This document shows, piece after piece, positions 49,137 to 58,553 of a stretch of DNA of 64,000 nt (position 1 is the first letter of the stretch; the number at the start of each line of letters is the position of its first letter). The position numbers and the translations under genes were made by a program. The notes beneath the pieces are model-generated. The model had not been told where the DNA came from, did no database searches, and was given only the letters and a program-made list of their open reading frames with translations. Origin of the DNA: Variovorax fucosicus (GTDB taxonomy: Bacteria; Pseudomonadota; Gammaproteobacteria; Burkholderiales; Burkholderiaceae_C); NCBI RefSeq assembly GCF_030316825.1, contig NZ_JASZYU010000003.1:62001-126000 (forward strand), written 5' to 3'.

Positions 49137-49607
49137 ATGCAACGCCGCCATTTTTTCGCCTTGGCAGCCACATCGCTCGTTGCGCCCGGCGTCCGGGCGC
49201 ACCACGGCTGGAGCAGTTTCGACGCCGAACGGCCGATCTATCTCGAGGGCAAGGTGCTCAGTTCGCGCTGGCAGAACCCGCATGCCGAACTCGTGATCGA
49301 GTTGCCGGCCGACCTCAAGGTGCCAGCCGACCTGGCACAACGTGCGCTGCCCGCGCAGAGCGCTGCGGTCGATGGCAAGGCGCTGCTGGCCAGGGCCGTG
49401 GTGCCGACGCGCAAGGATCGTCGATGGGAACTGGAGCTCGCGCCGCTCACGCGCATGTCGGCGTGGAGCGTGGAAGAGATCAAGCCCGGCACCACGCTGT
49501 CGGCCATCGGCTTCACCTTCAAGGACGAGAAGGGCGAGGCCGTGATGCGCGTCGAATACCTGTTCGTCGGCGGCAAGACCTACGGACTGCGTTCAAGTCC
49601 GGCCTGA
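49137..49607 (+). CDS. DUF6152-like exported protein
   Basis: A 156-residue protein with a signal segment (MQRRHFFALAATSLVAPGVRA), which has an N-terminal double arginine but not the full Tat motif. The mature part starts with HHGWSSFD, a conserved His-His pair, then a beta-rich OB-like fold (YLEGKVLSSRWQNPHAEL). The family is of unknown function; the His pair suggests metal binding. GAAGGAG is a good ribosome-binding site. It is paired with the small membrane protein upstream. Confidence 0.78.
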   Translation: MQRRHFFALAATSLVAPGVRAHHGWSSFDAERPIYLEGKVLSSRWQNPHAELVIELPADLKVPADLAQRALPAQSAAVDGKALLARAVVPTRKDRRWELELAPLTRMSAWSVEEIKPGTTLSAIGFTFKDEKGEAVMRVEYLFVGGKTYGLRSSPA

Positions 49608-49620
49608 CGGCCGACGAGGG

Positions 49621-50379
<759 letters not shown>

Positions 50380-51165
50380 TCACTCGGAAAGCGGGTCTTC
50401 CGAAAGCATTCCGGCGATGCGCGCGCGCACGCGCACCAGGTCGTCCGGCGTGTCGACGCCCGGGCCCGGTGCATGCGCACTCACATGCACCGCGATGCGG
50501 TGGCCGTGCCACATGGCGCGCAACTGTTCGAGTGCCTCGATCGCTTCGACCGGCGCTGCCGGCAACCGGGGGAACTGCCGCACGAAGCCGGCCCGGTAGC
50601 CATAGATGCCGATGTGGCGCAATGGCGCGGGAGAGGGCAGCGCGCCCATGCCTTGCGCTGCGAAGCCGTCGCGCCACCAGGGGATCGGCGCGCGGCTGAA
50701 GTAGAGCGCGTAGCCGCGTGCGTCGAGTACGGCTTTCACCACGTTCGGATTGAGAAAATCTTCGGTCGAGTCGATGGCGTGCACCGCGGTGCTCATCGAG
50801 GCTTCGGGCTCGTTCGCAAGCGTCGTCGCGACGGCGTCGATCAGCGACGGGTCGATCAGCGGCTCGTCGCCCTGCACATTGACCACGATCGCATCGTCCG
50901 CCAGGCCGAGCAGCGTGCAGGCTTCGGCCAGACGGTCGCTGCCGCTCAGGTGGTCGGTGCGGGTCAGGAGCGCCTCGATGCCATGGGCCTTGCAGGCGTC
51001 GACGATGCGCGCGTGATCGCCCGCGACCACGACGCGCACCGCGCCCGACAACTGGGCGCGTTGCGCCACGCGCACCACCATCGGCACACCGCACAGATCG
51101 GCAAGCGGCTTGTCCGGCAGGCGCGTCGACGCCAGCCTCGCCGGTATCAAGACAGTGAAGCTCAA
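50380..51165 (-). CDS. kdsB: CMP-Kdo synthetase
   Basis: KdsB activates Kdo as CMP-Kdo for the inner core of lipopolysaccharide. The 261-residue protein has the family start [30 protein letters not shown] with the metal-binding aspartate, and [12 protein letters not shown]. The start is TTG at 51165, overlapping the stop of the Trm112-like gene; no ATG lies near the first strand. With lpxK two genes upstream it forms an LPS unit. Its product feeds the substrate later modified by the Kdo hydroxylase encoded at 27.8 kb. Confidence 0.97.
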   Translation of the reverse strand: MSFTVLIPARLASTRLPDKPLADLCGVPMVVRVAQRAQLSGAVRVVVAGDHARIVDACKAHGIEALLTRTDHLSGSDRLAEACTLLGLADDAIVVNVQGDEPLIDPSLIDAVATTLANEPEASMSTAVHAIDSTEDFLNPNVVKAVLDARGYALYFSRAPIPWWRDGFAAQGMGALPSPAPLRHIGIYGYRAGFVRQFPRLPAAPVEAIEALEQLRAMWHGHRIAVHVSAHAPGPGVDTPDDLVRVRARIAGMLSEDPLSE

Positions 51166-51344
51166 AGCCCCAGCTCTTCGTCAGACAGCGTGCGCGCCTC
51201 GTTCTCGAGCAGCACCGGGATGCCGTCGCGCACCGGATAGGCGAGACGCGCGGAGCGGGAGGAGAGCTCCTGCTTCTCCGGGTTCCAGGTCAGCGGCCCC
51301 TTGGTCACGGGGCAGACCAGCAATTCAAGCAGCTTGGTGTCCAT
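51162..51344 (-). CDS. Trm112-family small protein (YcaR-like)
   Basis: A 60-residue protein starting [18 protein letters not shown] and containing [17 protein letters not shown], the hallmark of the bacterial Trm112/YcaR family. The family is invariably found between lpxK and kdsB. Its role there is unproven; eukaryotic Trm112 activates methyltransferases. Only one of the usual zinc cysteines is present (CPVT). Its start overlaps the lpxK end by 20 bp, and its stop overlaps the kdsB TTG. Confidence 0.93.
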   Translation of the reverse strand: MDTKLLELLVCPVTKGPLTWNPEKQELSSRSARLAYPVRDGIPVLLENEARTLSDEELGL

Positions 51345-52305
51345 CGACCGATGATAGCTTTGCGTCCAGCGCTGCGAAGAACGCCGGCTCGGGCGTGAAC
51401 ACCAGCGGCACCGCCAGCGCATCGGGTGCAATGCGCCACAGCTTGACTGCATCCTTTTCGGTGCAAACAAGGCTGTAGCGCCCGTCGGGCGGGCGTTTCC
51501 AGCTATCGAAATCATAGTGATCGGGCAGTGCGATACAGCGTTCCGGCGTGACCCCCCGAGCGCGCAGCATGTCGAAAAAAGCTTCGGGTCGGGCAATCGC
51601 GGCCAGCGCGATCACCGGCTGGTCTGCCAGTTCCGCCAGCGGCACGCGGCGGCCATCGCTGCGCAATGCGTGGTCGGCCAGCGTGCGTTGTGCGCGATAG
51701 CCGCCGAACGCGGGGTTGGCGCCGGTGTGCAGCACCAGGTCGCAGCGACGCGGCCAGCGCTCGCGCAGCGGGCCGGCCGGCAACAGCCAGCCGTTGCCGA
51801 TGCCGCGGTCGTCGAACACGCACAGTTCGATGTCGCGCGCGAGCGCCAGGTGCTGGAGCCCATCGTCGCTCACGATGACGTGGGTTTGCGGATGGCGCGC
51901 GAGGAGGGCGCGCGTGGCTTCGACGCGGCGCGCCGCCACGAACACGGGCGCACCGGTCGCGCGGGCAATCAGGGCCGGCTCGTCGCCGACATCGCGAGTG
52001 TCGGCGGCGGGGAGCACTTCGCGGCAGTCGCGGGTGCGGCGACCGTAGCCGCGCGAAATCACGCCAACCTGCAAGCCGCGTGCGCGCAGGTGCTGAACCA
52101 GCGCCATCACCACCGGCGTCTTGCCGGCGCCGCCCGCGATCACGTTGCCGACCACGAGCACCGGCACGCCGACTCGCTCGGTCTTGAAGACACCGGCCCG
52201 GTAGAGCCCGCGCCGCAGCAGCGTCAGTGCGCCATAGAGCAGCGAGATCGGCCACAGCAGCCGCGCCAGCGGCCCGCGTCCCAGCCAGGCCCGCTGCAAC
52301 GACAA
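51325..52305 (-). CDS. lpxK: Tetraacyldisaccharide 4'-kinase
   Basis: LpxK phosphorylates the 4' position of the lipid A disaccharide. The 326-residue protein has an N-terminal membrane-associated helix ([20 protein letters not shown]), the P-loop [16 protein letters not shown] near residue 55, and [16 protein letters not shown]. The start is TTG at 52305 with one base between it and the exbD stop. The 3' end overlaps the Trm112 gene. exbBD-lpxK-Trm112-kdsB-adk form one minus-strand unit. Confidence 0.95.
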   Translation of the reverse strand: MSLQRAWLGRGPLARLLWPISLLYGALTLLRRGLYRAGVFKTERVGVPVLVVGNVIAGGAGKTPVVMALVQHLRARGLQVGVISRGYGRRTRDCREVLPAADTRDVGDEPALIARATGAPVFVAARRVEATRALLARHPQTHVIVSDDGLQHLALARDIELCVFDDRGIGNGWLLPAGPLRERWPRRCDLVLHTGANPAFGGYRAQRTLADHALRSDGRRVPLAELADQPVIALAAIARPEAFFDMLRARGVTPERCIALPDHYDFDSWKRPPDGRYSLVCTEKDAVKLWRIAPDALAVPLVFTPEPAFFAALDAKLSSVDGHQAA

Positions 52306-52306
52306 G

Positions 52307-52747
52307 TCAGCGCCCGGCCTGCGCAGCCGACTGCGTGGCGAAGGTGATCTGCATCAAGCCCGCGCGGCGGGCGCCCTCCATCACGGTGATGACGGACTGG
52401 TGCGGCGAGTTCGCGTCGGCACTGATCACCACCACCGTGTCCTTGCCGCCGCTGGCCGCGGCGGCCAGTGCGGCGGCCACGGTCTCGACGCTGCGGTCGG
52501 GCAGGAGGGTCTTGTTGATCGAGTAGCGGCCATCAGCGGAAACGGCTGCGATCACTTCCTTCGGGTAGTCGCGCTGCGCATCCGTATCGGCCACCGGCAG
52601 GCGCAACTGCATCTCGGTGAACTTGCTGTAGGTGGTCGACAGCATCAGGAAGATCAGCACCACCAGCAGCACGTCTATGAACGGGATCAGGTTGATCTCC
52701 GGCTCGTCGCGCGCGCCGTGGCGGAAGTGCATGCGGCCTCTTGTCAT
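52307..52747 (-). CDS. exbD: ExbD/TolR-family biopolymer transport protein
   Basis: ExbD/TolR couples the proton-motive force to TonB or TolA. The 146-residue protein has one N-terminal membrane helix with the essential aspartate in [19 protein letters not shown] near residue 25, followed by a periplasmic domain. It overlaps the exbB stop by four bases. Next to exbB it forms a motor pair; no tonB or tolA is near, so ExbD or TolR cannot be fully separated. The exbBD-lpxK order is a betaproteobacterial norm. Confidence 0.9.
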   Translation of the reverse strand: MTRGRMHFRHGARDEPEINLIPFIDVLLVVLIFLMLSTTYSKFTEMQLRLPVADTDAQRDYPKEVIAAVSADGRYSINKTLLPDRSVETVAAALAAAASGGKDTVVVISADANSPHQSVITVMEGARRAGLMQITFATQSAAQAGR

Positions 52748-53376
52748 CTGCGCAACGCGTTGAGATGGCGGGCGAAGCGTTCGCCGGCGAGTTCGAGATT
52801 CAGCAGGTACTCGTCGACGCGGGTGCGGAAGTAGCGCCAGAAGATCAGCGTCGGGATCGCGACGATCAGTCCGAAGGCCGTGTTGTAGAGCGCGATCGAG
52901 ATGCCGTGCGCCAGCTGCGCCGGGTTGCCGGAGCCTGCAGCGCCGCTGGCGGGCGATTGCGAGCCGAAGATCTCGATCATGCCGATCACCGTGCCCAGCA
53001 GTCCCAGCAACGGGGCGGCCGATGCGATGGTCGCCAATGCCGGGAGCCAGCGCTCAAGCTGGTGTGCCACGGTGCGGCCGGCCGCTTCCATTGCGGCACG
53101 CAAGTCATCCTCGGTGCAGCGCGGGTTGGCGTTGAGCGCCCGAAAACCGGAGGCCAGCACCTGGCCGAGCGCGGAGTTCTGCTCGAGCTTGGTCACCACA
53201 TCGGGCCCCGGGATCGCGGCATGGGAAACGGTGATGGCCTCGTCGAGCAGTTTCGGCGGCAGCACGCGCACGGTCTTGAGGCTGACGAAACGCTCGATCA
53301 CCAGCGCAAGCGCCAGCACCGAACAGGCGAGCAGCGGCCAGATCGGCCAACCCGCAGCAACTATGATCGATAACAA
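52744..53376 (-). CDS. exbB: ExbB/TolQ-family motor protein
   Basis: ExbB forms the proton channel with ExbD. The 210-residue protein has three membrane helices: SIIVAAGWPIWPLLACSVLALALVI in the first (in two parts here: SIIVAAGWPIWPLL and LACSVLALALVI), LATIASAAPLLGLLGTVIGM in the second, and IALYNTAFGLIVAIPTLIFW in the third. The start is TTG at 53376, supported by CGGAG about seven bases upstream; the frame extends 18 codons further without similarity. It is the first gene of the minus-strand envelope unit. Confidence 0.9.
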   Translation of the reverse strand: MLSIIVAAGWPIWPLLACSVLALALVIERFVSLKTVRVLPPKLLDEAITVSHAAIPGPDVVTKLEQNSALGQVLASGFRALNANPRCTEDDLRAAMEAAGRTVAHQLERWLPALATIASAAPLLGLLGTVIGMIEIFGSQSPASGAAGSGNPAQLAHGISIALYNTAFGLIVAIPTLIFWRYFRTRVDEYLLNLELAGERFARHLNALRR

Positions 53377-53700
53377 ATGATTCTCCGGCCGTGTGGACTG
53401 TGCAAATGCGGCGCGATTATCTCCGAGCAATACCCGTCATGCCGCACGTCTTGCGCTGTCGGACACGGCCCACAGTTTCTGTGGATAACTTTGTGATTAA
53501 CCGCGTTGGCAAGTTGCCAGAAGCCGCATGGGCTGGGCGTCCGGTTGGATCGATCGAATTTTGAGCAGCAGTTTTCCCTATCAAATCAACAACTTGCACG
53601 ACAGCCTGCGCGTGCAGGGGTGGTTCGACGTTAAGCCCCGCCTTGGTGCATTTGGCTGTGGACGAATCGGCGTCGGAGCATCCGCTCCCATGAGTGCGGT
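53377..53700. other. Intergenic region between exbB and xseA
   Basis: This 324-bp gap between divergent genes holds no plausible ORF. It is less GC-rich than its surroundings. It contains one perfect DnaA box (TGTGGATAA, 53480-53488, reading TTATCCACA on the minus strand) and two degenerate ones (TGTGATTAA, TGTGGACGA). It must carry the promoters of both units; no consensus pair could be fixed. I see nothing else of note. Confidence 0.5.
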
Positions 53701-54981
53701 ATGAGCGAATTTCTGGCACCAGCGGCTTCAGGGCCGCGCGTCTGGCCAGTCGGCGCGCTGTGCCGCGCGGTGGGCGATGCGCTTGATGCACGCTTCAATC
53801 CGGTCACGGTGCGCGGCGAGATTTCGGGCTTCTCGCGCGCTGCCAGCGGGCATTGCTATTTCTCGTTGAAAGACGAAGCCGGCCAGCTCCGCTGCGCCAT
53901 GTTCCGCCGCGCCGCGAGCCTGCTGGATTTCAGCCCGCGCGATGGCGACCAGGTCGAGGTGCGCGGTCGCCTTGCGGTGTACGAGCCGCGAGGCGACCTG
54001 CAACTGGTGGTCGAAAGCCTGCGGCGCGCGGGGCAGGGCGCGTTGTTCGAGCAGTTCCTGCAGCGCAAGGCCCGGCTCGAGGCGGAGGGCCTGTTCGATC
54101 CGTCGCGCAAGCGTGCGCTGCCGTCGATGCCGCGACGCATCGGCTTGGTGACATCGCTCGGTGCAGCCGCACTGCACGATGTCGTCACCGCGCTGCGCCG
54201 GCGCGCGCCCCATGTGGAGGTGGTGCTCGCGCCGGCAGCCGTGCAGGGCGCGCAGGCGCCGGCCGAGCTGGTTGCGGCGCTGCGCGCGCTGTATGTGCTG
54301 CAGCCGGTGCCCGATGCGATCCTGCTGGTGCGTGGCGGCGGCTCGATCGAAGACCTCTGGGCCTTCAACGACGAAACCCTGGCGCGCACGATCGCGCAGA
54401 GTCCGGTGCCGGTGGTCAGCGGCGTCGGCCACGAAACCGACTTCACGATCGCGGACTTCTGCGCCGATTTGCGCGCACCGACACCGACCGCGGCGGCGGA
54501 ACTGGTGGCAGCGCCGCAGGCGCTCTGGCTCGAAGCGCTCGGTCTGATCGGCGAGCGCCTGAACGATGCGCTCGGCGCGCGGCTCGATGTGCTCGGCCAA
54601 CGGCTCGACCTCGCGGCCGGCCGGCTCGGGCGGCCTTCCGGAATGGTCGCGCGCCAACGGCTCGGACTGGCGCATCAGGCGCAGCGTCTGCACTACGCGG
54701 TGCTATCGAAAACCGAGCGTCTCTCGCAGGCCCGGCTGGTTCTGCAGACCGATTTGCCATTGAAACTGGGGCGTTCTCTGGCGCAGCGGAGCGAGCGGCT
54801 CGAACGCGTTGCCATGCGCCTGCAACTGCTTGACCCCGCCCTGGTGCTGCAGCGCGGCTATGCGTGGCTGGCCGACCCGGCCGGGCGCGCCATCACCAGC
54901 GCGCGCCAGCTTGCGCCGGGCGATGCGGTGCGCGCGCGGCTGGCTGATGGCGCGGTCGACATGACGGTCGATCGGGGCTGA
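53701..54981 (+). CDS. xseA: Exodeoxyribonuclease VII large subunit
   Basis: XseA is the catalytic subunit of Exo VII, which degrades single-stranded DNA from both ends into oligonucleotides. The 426-residue protein has an N-terminal OB-fold (residues 1-110, [22 protein letters not shown]), the catalytic core with [31 protein letters not shown] and [14 protein letters not shown], and a C-terminal helical region. It starts with ATG; the ribosome-binding site is weak. The small subunit gene xseB is not in the window. It precedes sodB, the usual Burkholderiales order. Confidence 0.97.
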   Translation: MSEFLAPAASGPRVWPVGALCRAVGDALDARFNPVTVRGEISGFSRAASGHCYFSLKDEAGQLRCAMFRRAASLLDFSPRDGDQVEVRGRLAVYEPRGDLQLVVESLRRAGQGALFEQFLQRKARLEAEGLFDPSRKRALPSMPRRIGLVTSLGAAALHDVVTALRRRAPHVEVVLAPAAVQGAQAPAELVAALRALYVLQPVPDAILLVRGGGSIEDLWAFNDETLARTIAQSPVPVVSGVGHETDFTIADFCADLRAPTPTAAAELVAAPQALWLEALGLIGERLNDALGARLDVLGQRLDLAAGRLGRPSGMVARQRLGLAHQAQRLHYAVLSKTERLSQARLVLQTDLPLKLGRSLAQRSERLERVAMRLQLLDPALVLQRGYAWLADPAGRAITSARQLAPGDAVRARLADGAVDMTVDRG

Positions 54982-55064
54982 GGCGGAAGCGCCCGCGTCC
55001 GACGTGCGGCATTCGAATCCTTTCTAGAATGCTCCGTCCCACAACCAACCCGCGAGTCAAAAAC

Positions 55065-55646
55065 ATGGAACACGTTCTTCCTCCCCTGCCGTATGCATTG
55101 GATGCGCTGGCGCCCGAGTATTCGAAGGAAACCCTTGAATACCACTATGGCAAGCACCATAACGCCTACGTCGTGAACCTGAACAACCTCCAGAAAGGCA
55201 CCGAGTTCGAAGCCATGACGCTCGAGGAAATCGTCAAGAAATCCAGCGGTGGCATCTACAACAATTCGGCGCAGATCTGGAATCACACCTTTTTCTGGAA
55301 CTGCATGAAGCCGCAAGGCGGCGGCGCTCCGACCGGTGCACTGGCCAAGGCGATCGATGCCAAGTGGGGCAGCTATGACGCCTTCAAGGAAGCCTTCACC
55401 AAGTCAGCCGTGGGCAATTTCGGTTCGGGCTGGACGTGGCTGGTGAAGAAGGCCGACGGCTCGGTCGACATCGTCAATACCGGCGCTGCGGGTACGCCGC
55501 TGACGACTGCCGACACCGCGCTGCTGACCGTCGATGTCTGGGAGCACGCCTATTACATCGACTACCGCAACCTGCGCCCGAAGTACGTCGAGACCTTCCT
55601 GGCCAAGCTGGTCAACTGGGACTTCGCTGCGAAGAATTTCGGCTGA
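55065..55646 (+). CDS. sodB: Superoxide dismutase, Fe type
   Basis: SodB dismutates superoxide. The 193-residue protein has the metal ligands His in [11 protein letters not shown], His in [10 protein letters not shown], and Asp and His in [26 protein letters not shown] with glutamine lacking suggests the iron subgroup by overall sequence, but the metal cannot be fixed from sequence alone. The ATG at 55065 is chosen by homology. TAGAAT (55025-55030) is a candidate -10. A perfect palindromic terminator follows. Confidence 0.97.
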   Translation: MEHVLPPLPYALDALAPEYSKETLEYHYGKHHNAYVVNLNNLQKGTEFEAMTLEEIVKKSSGGIYNNSAQIWNHTFFWNCMKPQGGGAPTGALAKAIDAKWGSYDAFKEAFTKSAVGNFGSGWTWLVKKADGSVDIVNTGAAGTPLTTADTALLTVDVWEHAYYIDYRNLRPKYVETFLAKLVNWDFAAKNFG

Positions 55647-55658
55647 TACGTCGTACTT

Positions 55659-55698
55659 GCCACGAAAAAGCCGACCCGCGGGTCGGCTTTTTCGTGGC
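55659..55698. terminator. Bidirectional terminator, perfect 40-bp palindrome
   Basis: The half GCCACGAAAAAGCCGACCCG (55659-55678) is followed at once by its exact reverse complement (55679-55698). Both strands carry a GC stem flanked by an internal A/T5 tract (AAAAAGCCGACCC, GGGTCGGCTTTTT). This ends sodB on the plus strand and the DUF192 gene on the minus strand. Confidence 0.95.
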
Positions 55699-55713
55699 GC
55701 CTTCGCTCGCTCT

Positions 55714-56166
55714 TCAGCGACGCGCTGCGAAAGGCGTGCCGGTGAGCTTGAGGCCCTTCTTGATGTTCTTCTTGGCGAACCAGCCCTGGTTCATTTCGAG
55801 CACGTAGCGCACCGGTTCTTCGGAGCAATGCGAATTGGTGGTCTGCGGCTGCATGTCGACCAGATTCACGATGCGGCCGTCGTCGGCCACGAACGCAGCC
55901 GTGAGCGGCAGTATCGTGTTCTTCATCCAGAAGCACTGCGTGGCCGGCTCCTCGAACACGAACAGCATGCCCTCCTGCTGGGGCATTTCCTTGCGGTACA
56001 TCAGTCCGATCTCGCGTTCGCGCGGCGCGAGCGCGACCTGCGCATCGATCTTGTACATGCCCGCGCCGAGCGGCACGCGCTGCAGATCCATCTGCGCATC
56101 TTGCGACCAGGCGGGCGACAGGCCCATCAGACAGAAGGAAAGCAGGGCGACCAGACGCTTGAACAT
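55714..56166 (-). CDS. DUF192 family exported protein
   Basis: A 150-residue protein with a signal peptide (MFKRLVALLSFCLMGLSPAWS) and a DUF192 domain. Typical parts are REREIGLMYRKEMPQQEGMLFVFE, FWMKNTILPLTAAFVADDGRIV and YVLEMNQGWFAKKNIKKGLKL. The fold is known in archaea and bacteria but its function is not. The start is at the ATG 56166; the frame extends 24 codons upstream. It converges with sodB through the shared terminator. Confidence 0.9.
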   Translation of the reverse strand: MFKRLVALLSFCLMGLSPAWSQDAQMDLQRVPLGAGMYKIDAQVALAPREREIGLMYRKEMPQQEGMLFVFEEPATQCFWMKNTILPLTAAFVADDGRIVNLVDMQPQTTNSHCSEEPVRYVLEMNQGWFAKKNIKKGLKLTGTPFAARR

Positions 56167-56204
56167 GAGCAACTCTTGGGGAAAGAAGGCGGCCGTGAGG
56201 CCAA

Positions 56205-56231
56205 TGAAAAATGCCCGCAGAAGCGGGCATT
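56205..56231 (-). terminator. Terminator of the histidine-rich small gene
   Basis: AATGCCCGC (56210-56218) and GCGGGCATT (56223-56231) form a 9-bp perfect stem with an AGAA loop. On the minus strand TTTT follows. It lies between the His-rich gene and the DUF192 gene. Confidence 0.8.
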
Positions 56232-56248
56232 CCTGCAAGCCGCGAAGC

Positions 56249-56443
56249 TTACATCTTGTGGCGCAGCGGCGCCTTGTGATGAACGGGGCGATGAACCACG
56301 CGCTTGATGTGCTTGGGGTGATGCTTCACCACATGCTTGACCGAATGGACCGAGTGCGTCGGCACGACGACCGCTGCAGGAGCCTGGGCGAACGCGCCAG
56401 CGGCGAAGAAACCGGAAACCAGGACTGCGAAAAGCTTTTTCAT
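56249..56443 (-). CDS. Small exported histidine-rich protein
   Basis: A 64-residue precursor with a clear signal peptide (MKKLFAVLVSGFFAAGAFAQ, cleaved after AFA). The mature part is basic and histidine-rich, with ten or so His in VKHVVKHHPKHIKRVVHRPVHH, given here as VKHVVKHHPKHI and KRVVHRPVHH. Metal binding in the periplasm is a reasonable guess. AGAGGAATCTTC before the ATG is a good ribosome-binding site. It has the same leader as the next small gene, has its own terminator, and is not a fragment. No family is recognised. Confidence 0.72.
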   Translation of the reverse strand: MKKLFAVLVSGFFAAGAFAQAPAAVVVPTHSVHSVKHVVKHHPKHIKRVVHRPVHHKAPLRHKM

Positions 56444-56543
56444 GAAGATTCCTCTTTGGTTATAAATCTGAAACCCCCCAATGAACTGGAAAGGCCAGCA
56501 TTCAACGGCAGTGCTTCCCGGTGGTTGACAGTGCTTCGAGGAA

Positions 56544-56577
56544 CTCGGAAAAAAGAAAAGCGCCCCGGAGGGCGCTT
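56544..56577 (-). terminator. Terminator of the Ala/Lys-rich small gene
   Basis: AAGCGCCC (56558-56565) and GGGCGCTT (56570-56577) form an 8-bp stem. On the minus strand it is followed by TTTCTTTTTTCC. It lies 26 bp after the stop of the 104-residue gene. Confidence 0.85.
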
Positions 56578-56602
56578 CGACCAAGCGGCGTGAGCCGAAG
56601 GT

Positions 56603-56917
56603 TTACTGCGGCGTGCCGCCTTGCGTGCTGCGGCGCTTCAGGCTGCCATCCTTGTTGCGGCGGCGGGCATCGCGCGTTTCAGCACGCTTCTCGCCGGACG
56701 CAGCAGCCTTGTCGGTGCCGATGGCGCCGCCTTCGGGCGTCTTGGCGATGTCGCCAGCGGGCGCCTTGACTTGGCCAGCAGGCTTGGCCGCAACCTTGGC
56801 TTCGGCCTTGGCAGCCGGCTTGCCCTGACCCGTGGGGTCCACCTCGCCCGGCTTGGTCTGTGCGTAGGCACCAGCTGCGAACAGGCCGGCGATCATGACT
56901 GCGAGAACTTTGCTCAT
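56603..56917 (-). CDS. Small exported Ala/Lys-rich protein
   Basis: A 104-residue precursor with a signal peptide (MSKVLAVMIAGLFAAGAYAQ). The mature part is low-complexity, rich in Ala, Lys, Gly and Pro (PAAKAEAKVAAKPAGQVK), with a basic tail RRRNKDGSLKRRSTQ. It looks disordered and resembles TolA-like linker sequences, but no domain is seen. AGAGGAATCCGTA precedes the ATG, and the signal and leader match those of the neighbouring His-rich gene, so the two may be diverged copies. Secretion is inferred from the signal peptide only. Confidence 0.7.
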   Translation of the reverse strand: MSKVLAVMIAGLFAAGAYAQTKPGEVDPTGQGKPAAKAEAKVAAKPAGQVKAPAGDIAKTPEGGAIGTDKAAASGEKRAETRDARRRNKDGSLKRRSTQGGTPQ

Positions 56918-57033
56918 TACGGATTCCTCTGTGGAGAATGGATTGAAAACGCCTCCCGGCCAGCAGAAGGTCTGCCAACAACGAAGGCCCGGCGTCTGCG
57001 GTTGACAGATCCTTCGCCTTCTCCGGTTGCGTC

Positions 57034-57039
57034 TAAAAT
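57034..57039 (+). promoter_or_regulatory. icd: Candidate -10 of the icd promoter
   Basis: TAAAAT lies 75 bp before the icd ATG. A perfect TTGACA (57002-57007) is present but 26 bp away, too far for a standard pair. A GGCTATTCAGCC inverted repeat (57044-57055) follows at once and might be an operator or repeat remnant. Confidence 0.35.
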
Positions 57040-57114
57040 TCTAAGGCTATTCAGCCGGCAAGATACACATTGTCTCCTTGCCACCACTTCCCACTCCCGG
57101 AGCCCCCAGCCCCC

Positions 57115-58374
57115 ATGCCCAGCTACCAGCACATCAAAGTCCCGACCGAAGGCCAAAAGATCACGGTCAATGCCGACAACTCGTTGAATGTGCCCGACCA
57201 GCCGATCATCCCCTTCATTGAGGGTGACGGCACCGGCCTCGACATCACGCCGGTGATGATCAAGGTGGTCGATGCGGCCGTGGCCAAGGCCTACGGCGGC
57301 AAGAAGAAGATCCACTGGATGGAGGTGTACGCCGGCGAGAAGTCGACCAAGGTCTACGGCCCGGACGTCTGGCTCCCCGAGGAAACCCTGCACGCCGTGC
57401 GCGACTATGTGGTCTCCATCAAGGGCCCACTGACCACGCCGGTGGGCGGCGGCATCCGCTCGCTCAACGTGGCGCTGCGCCAGGAGCTCGACCTGTACGT
57501 CTGCCTGCGCCCGATCCAGTACTTCAAGGGCGTTCCTTCCCCGGTCAAGGAACCCGAGAAGACCAACATGGTGATCTTCCGCGAGAACTCGGAAGACATC
57601 TACGCCGGCATCGAGTTCGAAGCCGAAAGCGAAAAGGCCAAGAAACTCATCAAGATCCTGCAGGACGAGTTCGGCGTCAAGAAGATCCGCTTCCCCAACA
57701 CCTCGGGCATCGGCATCAAGCCGGTCTCGCGCGAAGGCACCGAGCGCCTGGTGCGCAAGGCGATCCAGTACGCGATCGACAATGACAAGCCCAGCGTCAC
57801 CATCGTGCACAAGGGCAACATCATGAAGTTCACCGAAGGTGGCTTCCGTGACTGGGCCTATGGCCTGGCGGCCAAGGAATTCGGCGCCGAGCTGATCGAC
57901 GGCGGCCCGTGGATGAAGTTCAAGAACCCACGCACAGGCAAGGAAATCACTGTCAAGGACAGCATCGCCGACGCGTTCCTGCAGCAGATCCTGTTGCGCC
58001 CCGCCGAGTACTCGGTGGTTGCAACGCTGAACCTGAACGGCGACTACATCTCGGACGCGCTGGCCGCCCAGGTCGGTGGCATCGGCATCGCGCCGGGCGC
58101 GAACCTCAGCGACACCGTCGCGATGTTCGAAGCCACCCACGGTACGGCTCCCAAGTACGCCGGCAAGGACTACGTGAACCCCGGTTCCGAAATCCTCTCG
58201 GCCGAAATGATGCTGCGCCACATGGGCTGGAAAGAAGCCGCCGACCTGATCATCAGCTCGATCGAAAAGTCGATCGCCAGCAAGAAGGTCACTTACGACT
58301 TCGCGCGCCTGATGGACGGCGCCACGCAGGTGAGCTGCTCGGGCTTCGGCCAGGTGATGATCGACCAGATGTGA
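57115..58374 (+). CDS. icd: Isocitrate dehydrogenase (NADP+)
   Basis: Icd oxidatively decarboxylates isocitrate to 2-oxoglutarate in the citric acid cycle. At 419 residues it has the length of the E. coli dimeric form. [17 protein letters not shown] is the N-terminal motif, [20 protein letters not shown] holds the substrate serine and arginines, [15 protein letters not shown] the lysine, and [20 protein letters not shown] the NADP specificity region. The ATG at 57115 is chosen by family alignment; the frame extends 15 codons upstream. A strong terminator follows. Confidence 0.98.
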   Translation: MPSYQHIKVPTEGQKITVNADNSLNVPDQPIIPFIEGDGTGLDITPVMIKVVDAAVAKAYGGKKKIHWMEVYAGEKSTKVYGPDVWLPEETLHAVRDYVVSIKGPLTTPVGGGIRSLNVALRQELDLYVCLRPIQYFKGVPSPVKEPEKTNMVIFRENSEDIYAGIEFEAESEKAKKLIKILQDEFGVKKIRFPNTSGIGIKPVSREGTERLVRKAIQYAIDNDKPSVTIVHKGNIMKFTEGGFRDWAYGLAAKEFGAELIDGGPWMKFKNPRTGKEITVKDSIADAFLQQILLRPAEYSVVATLNLNGDYISDALAAQVGGIGIAPGANLSDTVAMFEATHGTAPKYAGKDYVNPGSEILSAEMMLRHMGWKEAADLIISSIEKSIASKKVTYDFARLMDGATQVSCSGFGQVMIDQM

Positions 58375-58412
58375 TCTGGCAGGCCGGCCGAGTGCCGGCG
58401 GCATCGCTCCAG

Positions 58413-58443
58413 CCCCGGTGACCACAAGGCGCCGGGGTTTTTT
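58413..58443 (+). terminator. icd: Intrinsic terminator after icd
   Basis: CCCCGGTG (58413-58420) pairs with CGCCGGGG (58430-58437, one G-U pair), followed by six T residues. It lies 38 bp after the icd stop. Confidence 0.9.
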
Positions 58444-58540
58444 GTTGCGCGCCGTGTGCCGTCTTTCACGGGTGTCCACTTGTTTTGTCTGGAACCCGCC
58501 ACCAAATCCTTTGGCGCCGGCATGGCGCTTGCTCGATCTA

Positions 58541-58546
58541 TAGAAT
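58541..58546 (+). promoter_or_regulatory. clpS: Candidate -10 of the clpSA promoter
   Basis: TAGAAT is followed after seven bases by the ATG at 58554. If it is used, the clpS mRNA would be nearly leaderless. No good -35 is seen at 16-18 bp; TTGGCG (58511-58516) is 24 bp upstream. Confidence 0.4.
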
Positions 58547-58553
58547 GATTTTC

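Noticed and set aside
53377..53700. Chromosomal or plasmid replication origin
   Set aside because: Only one perfect DnaA box, no iteron array, no AT-rich unwinding region, no replication gene nearby.
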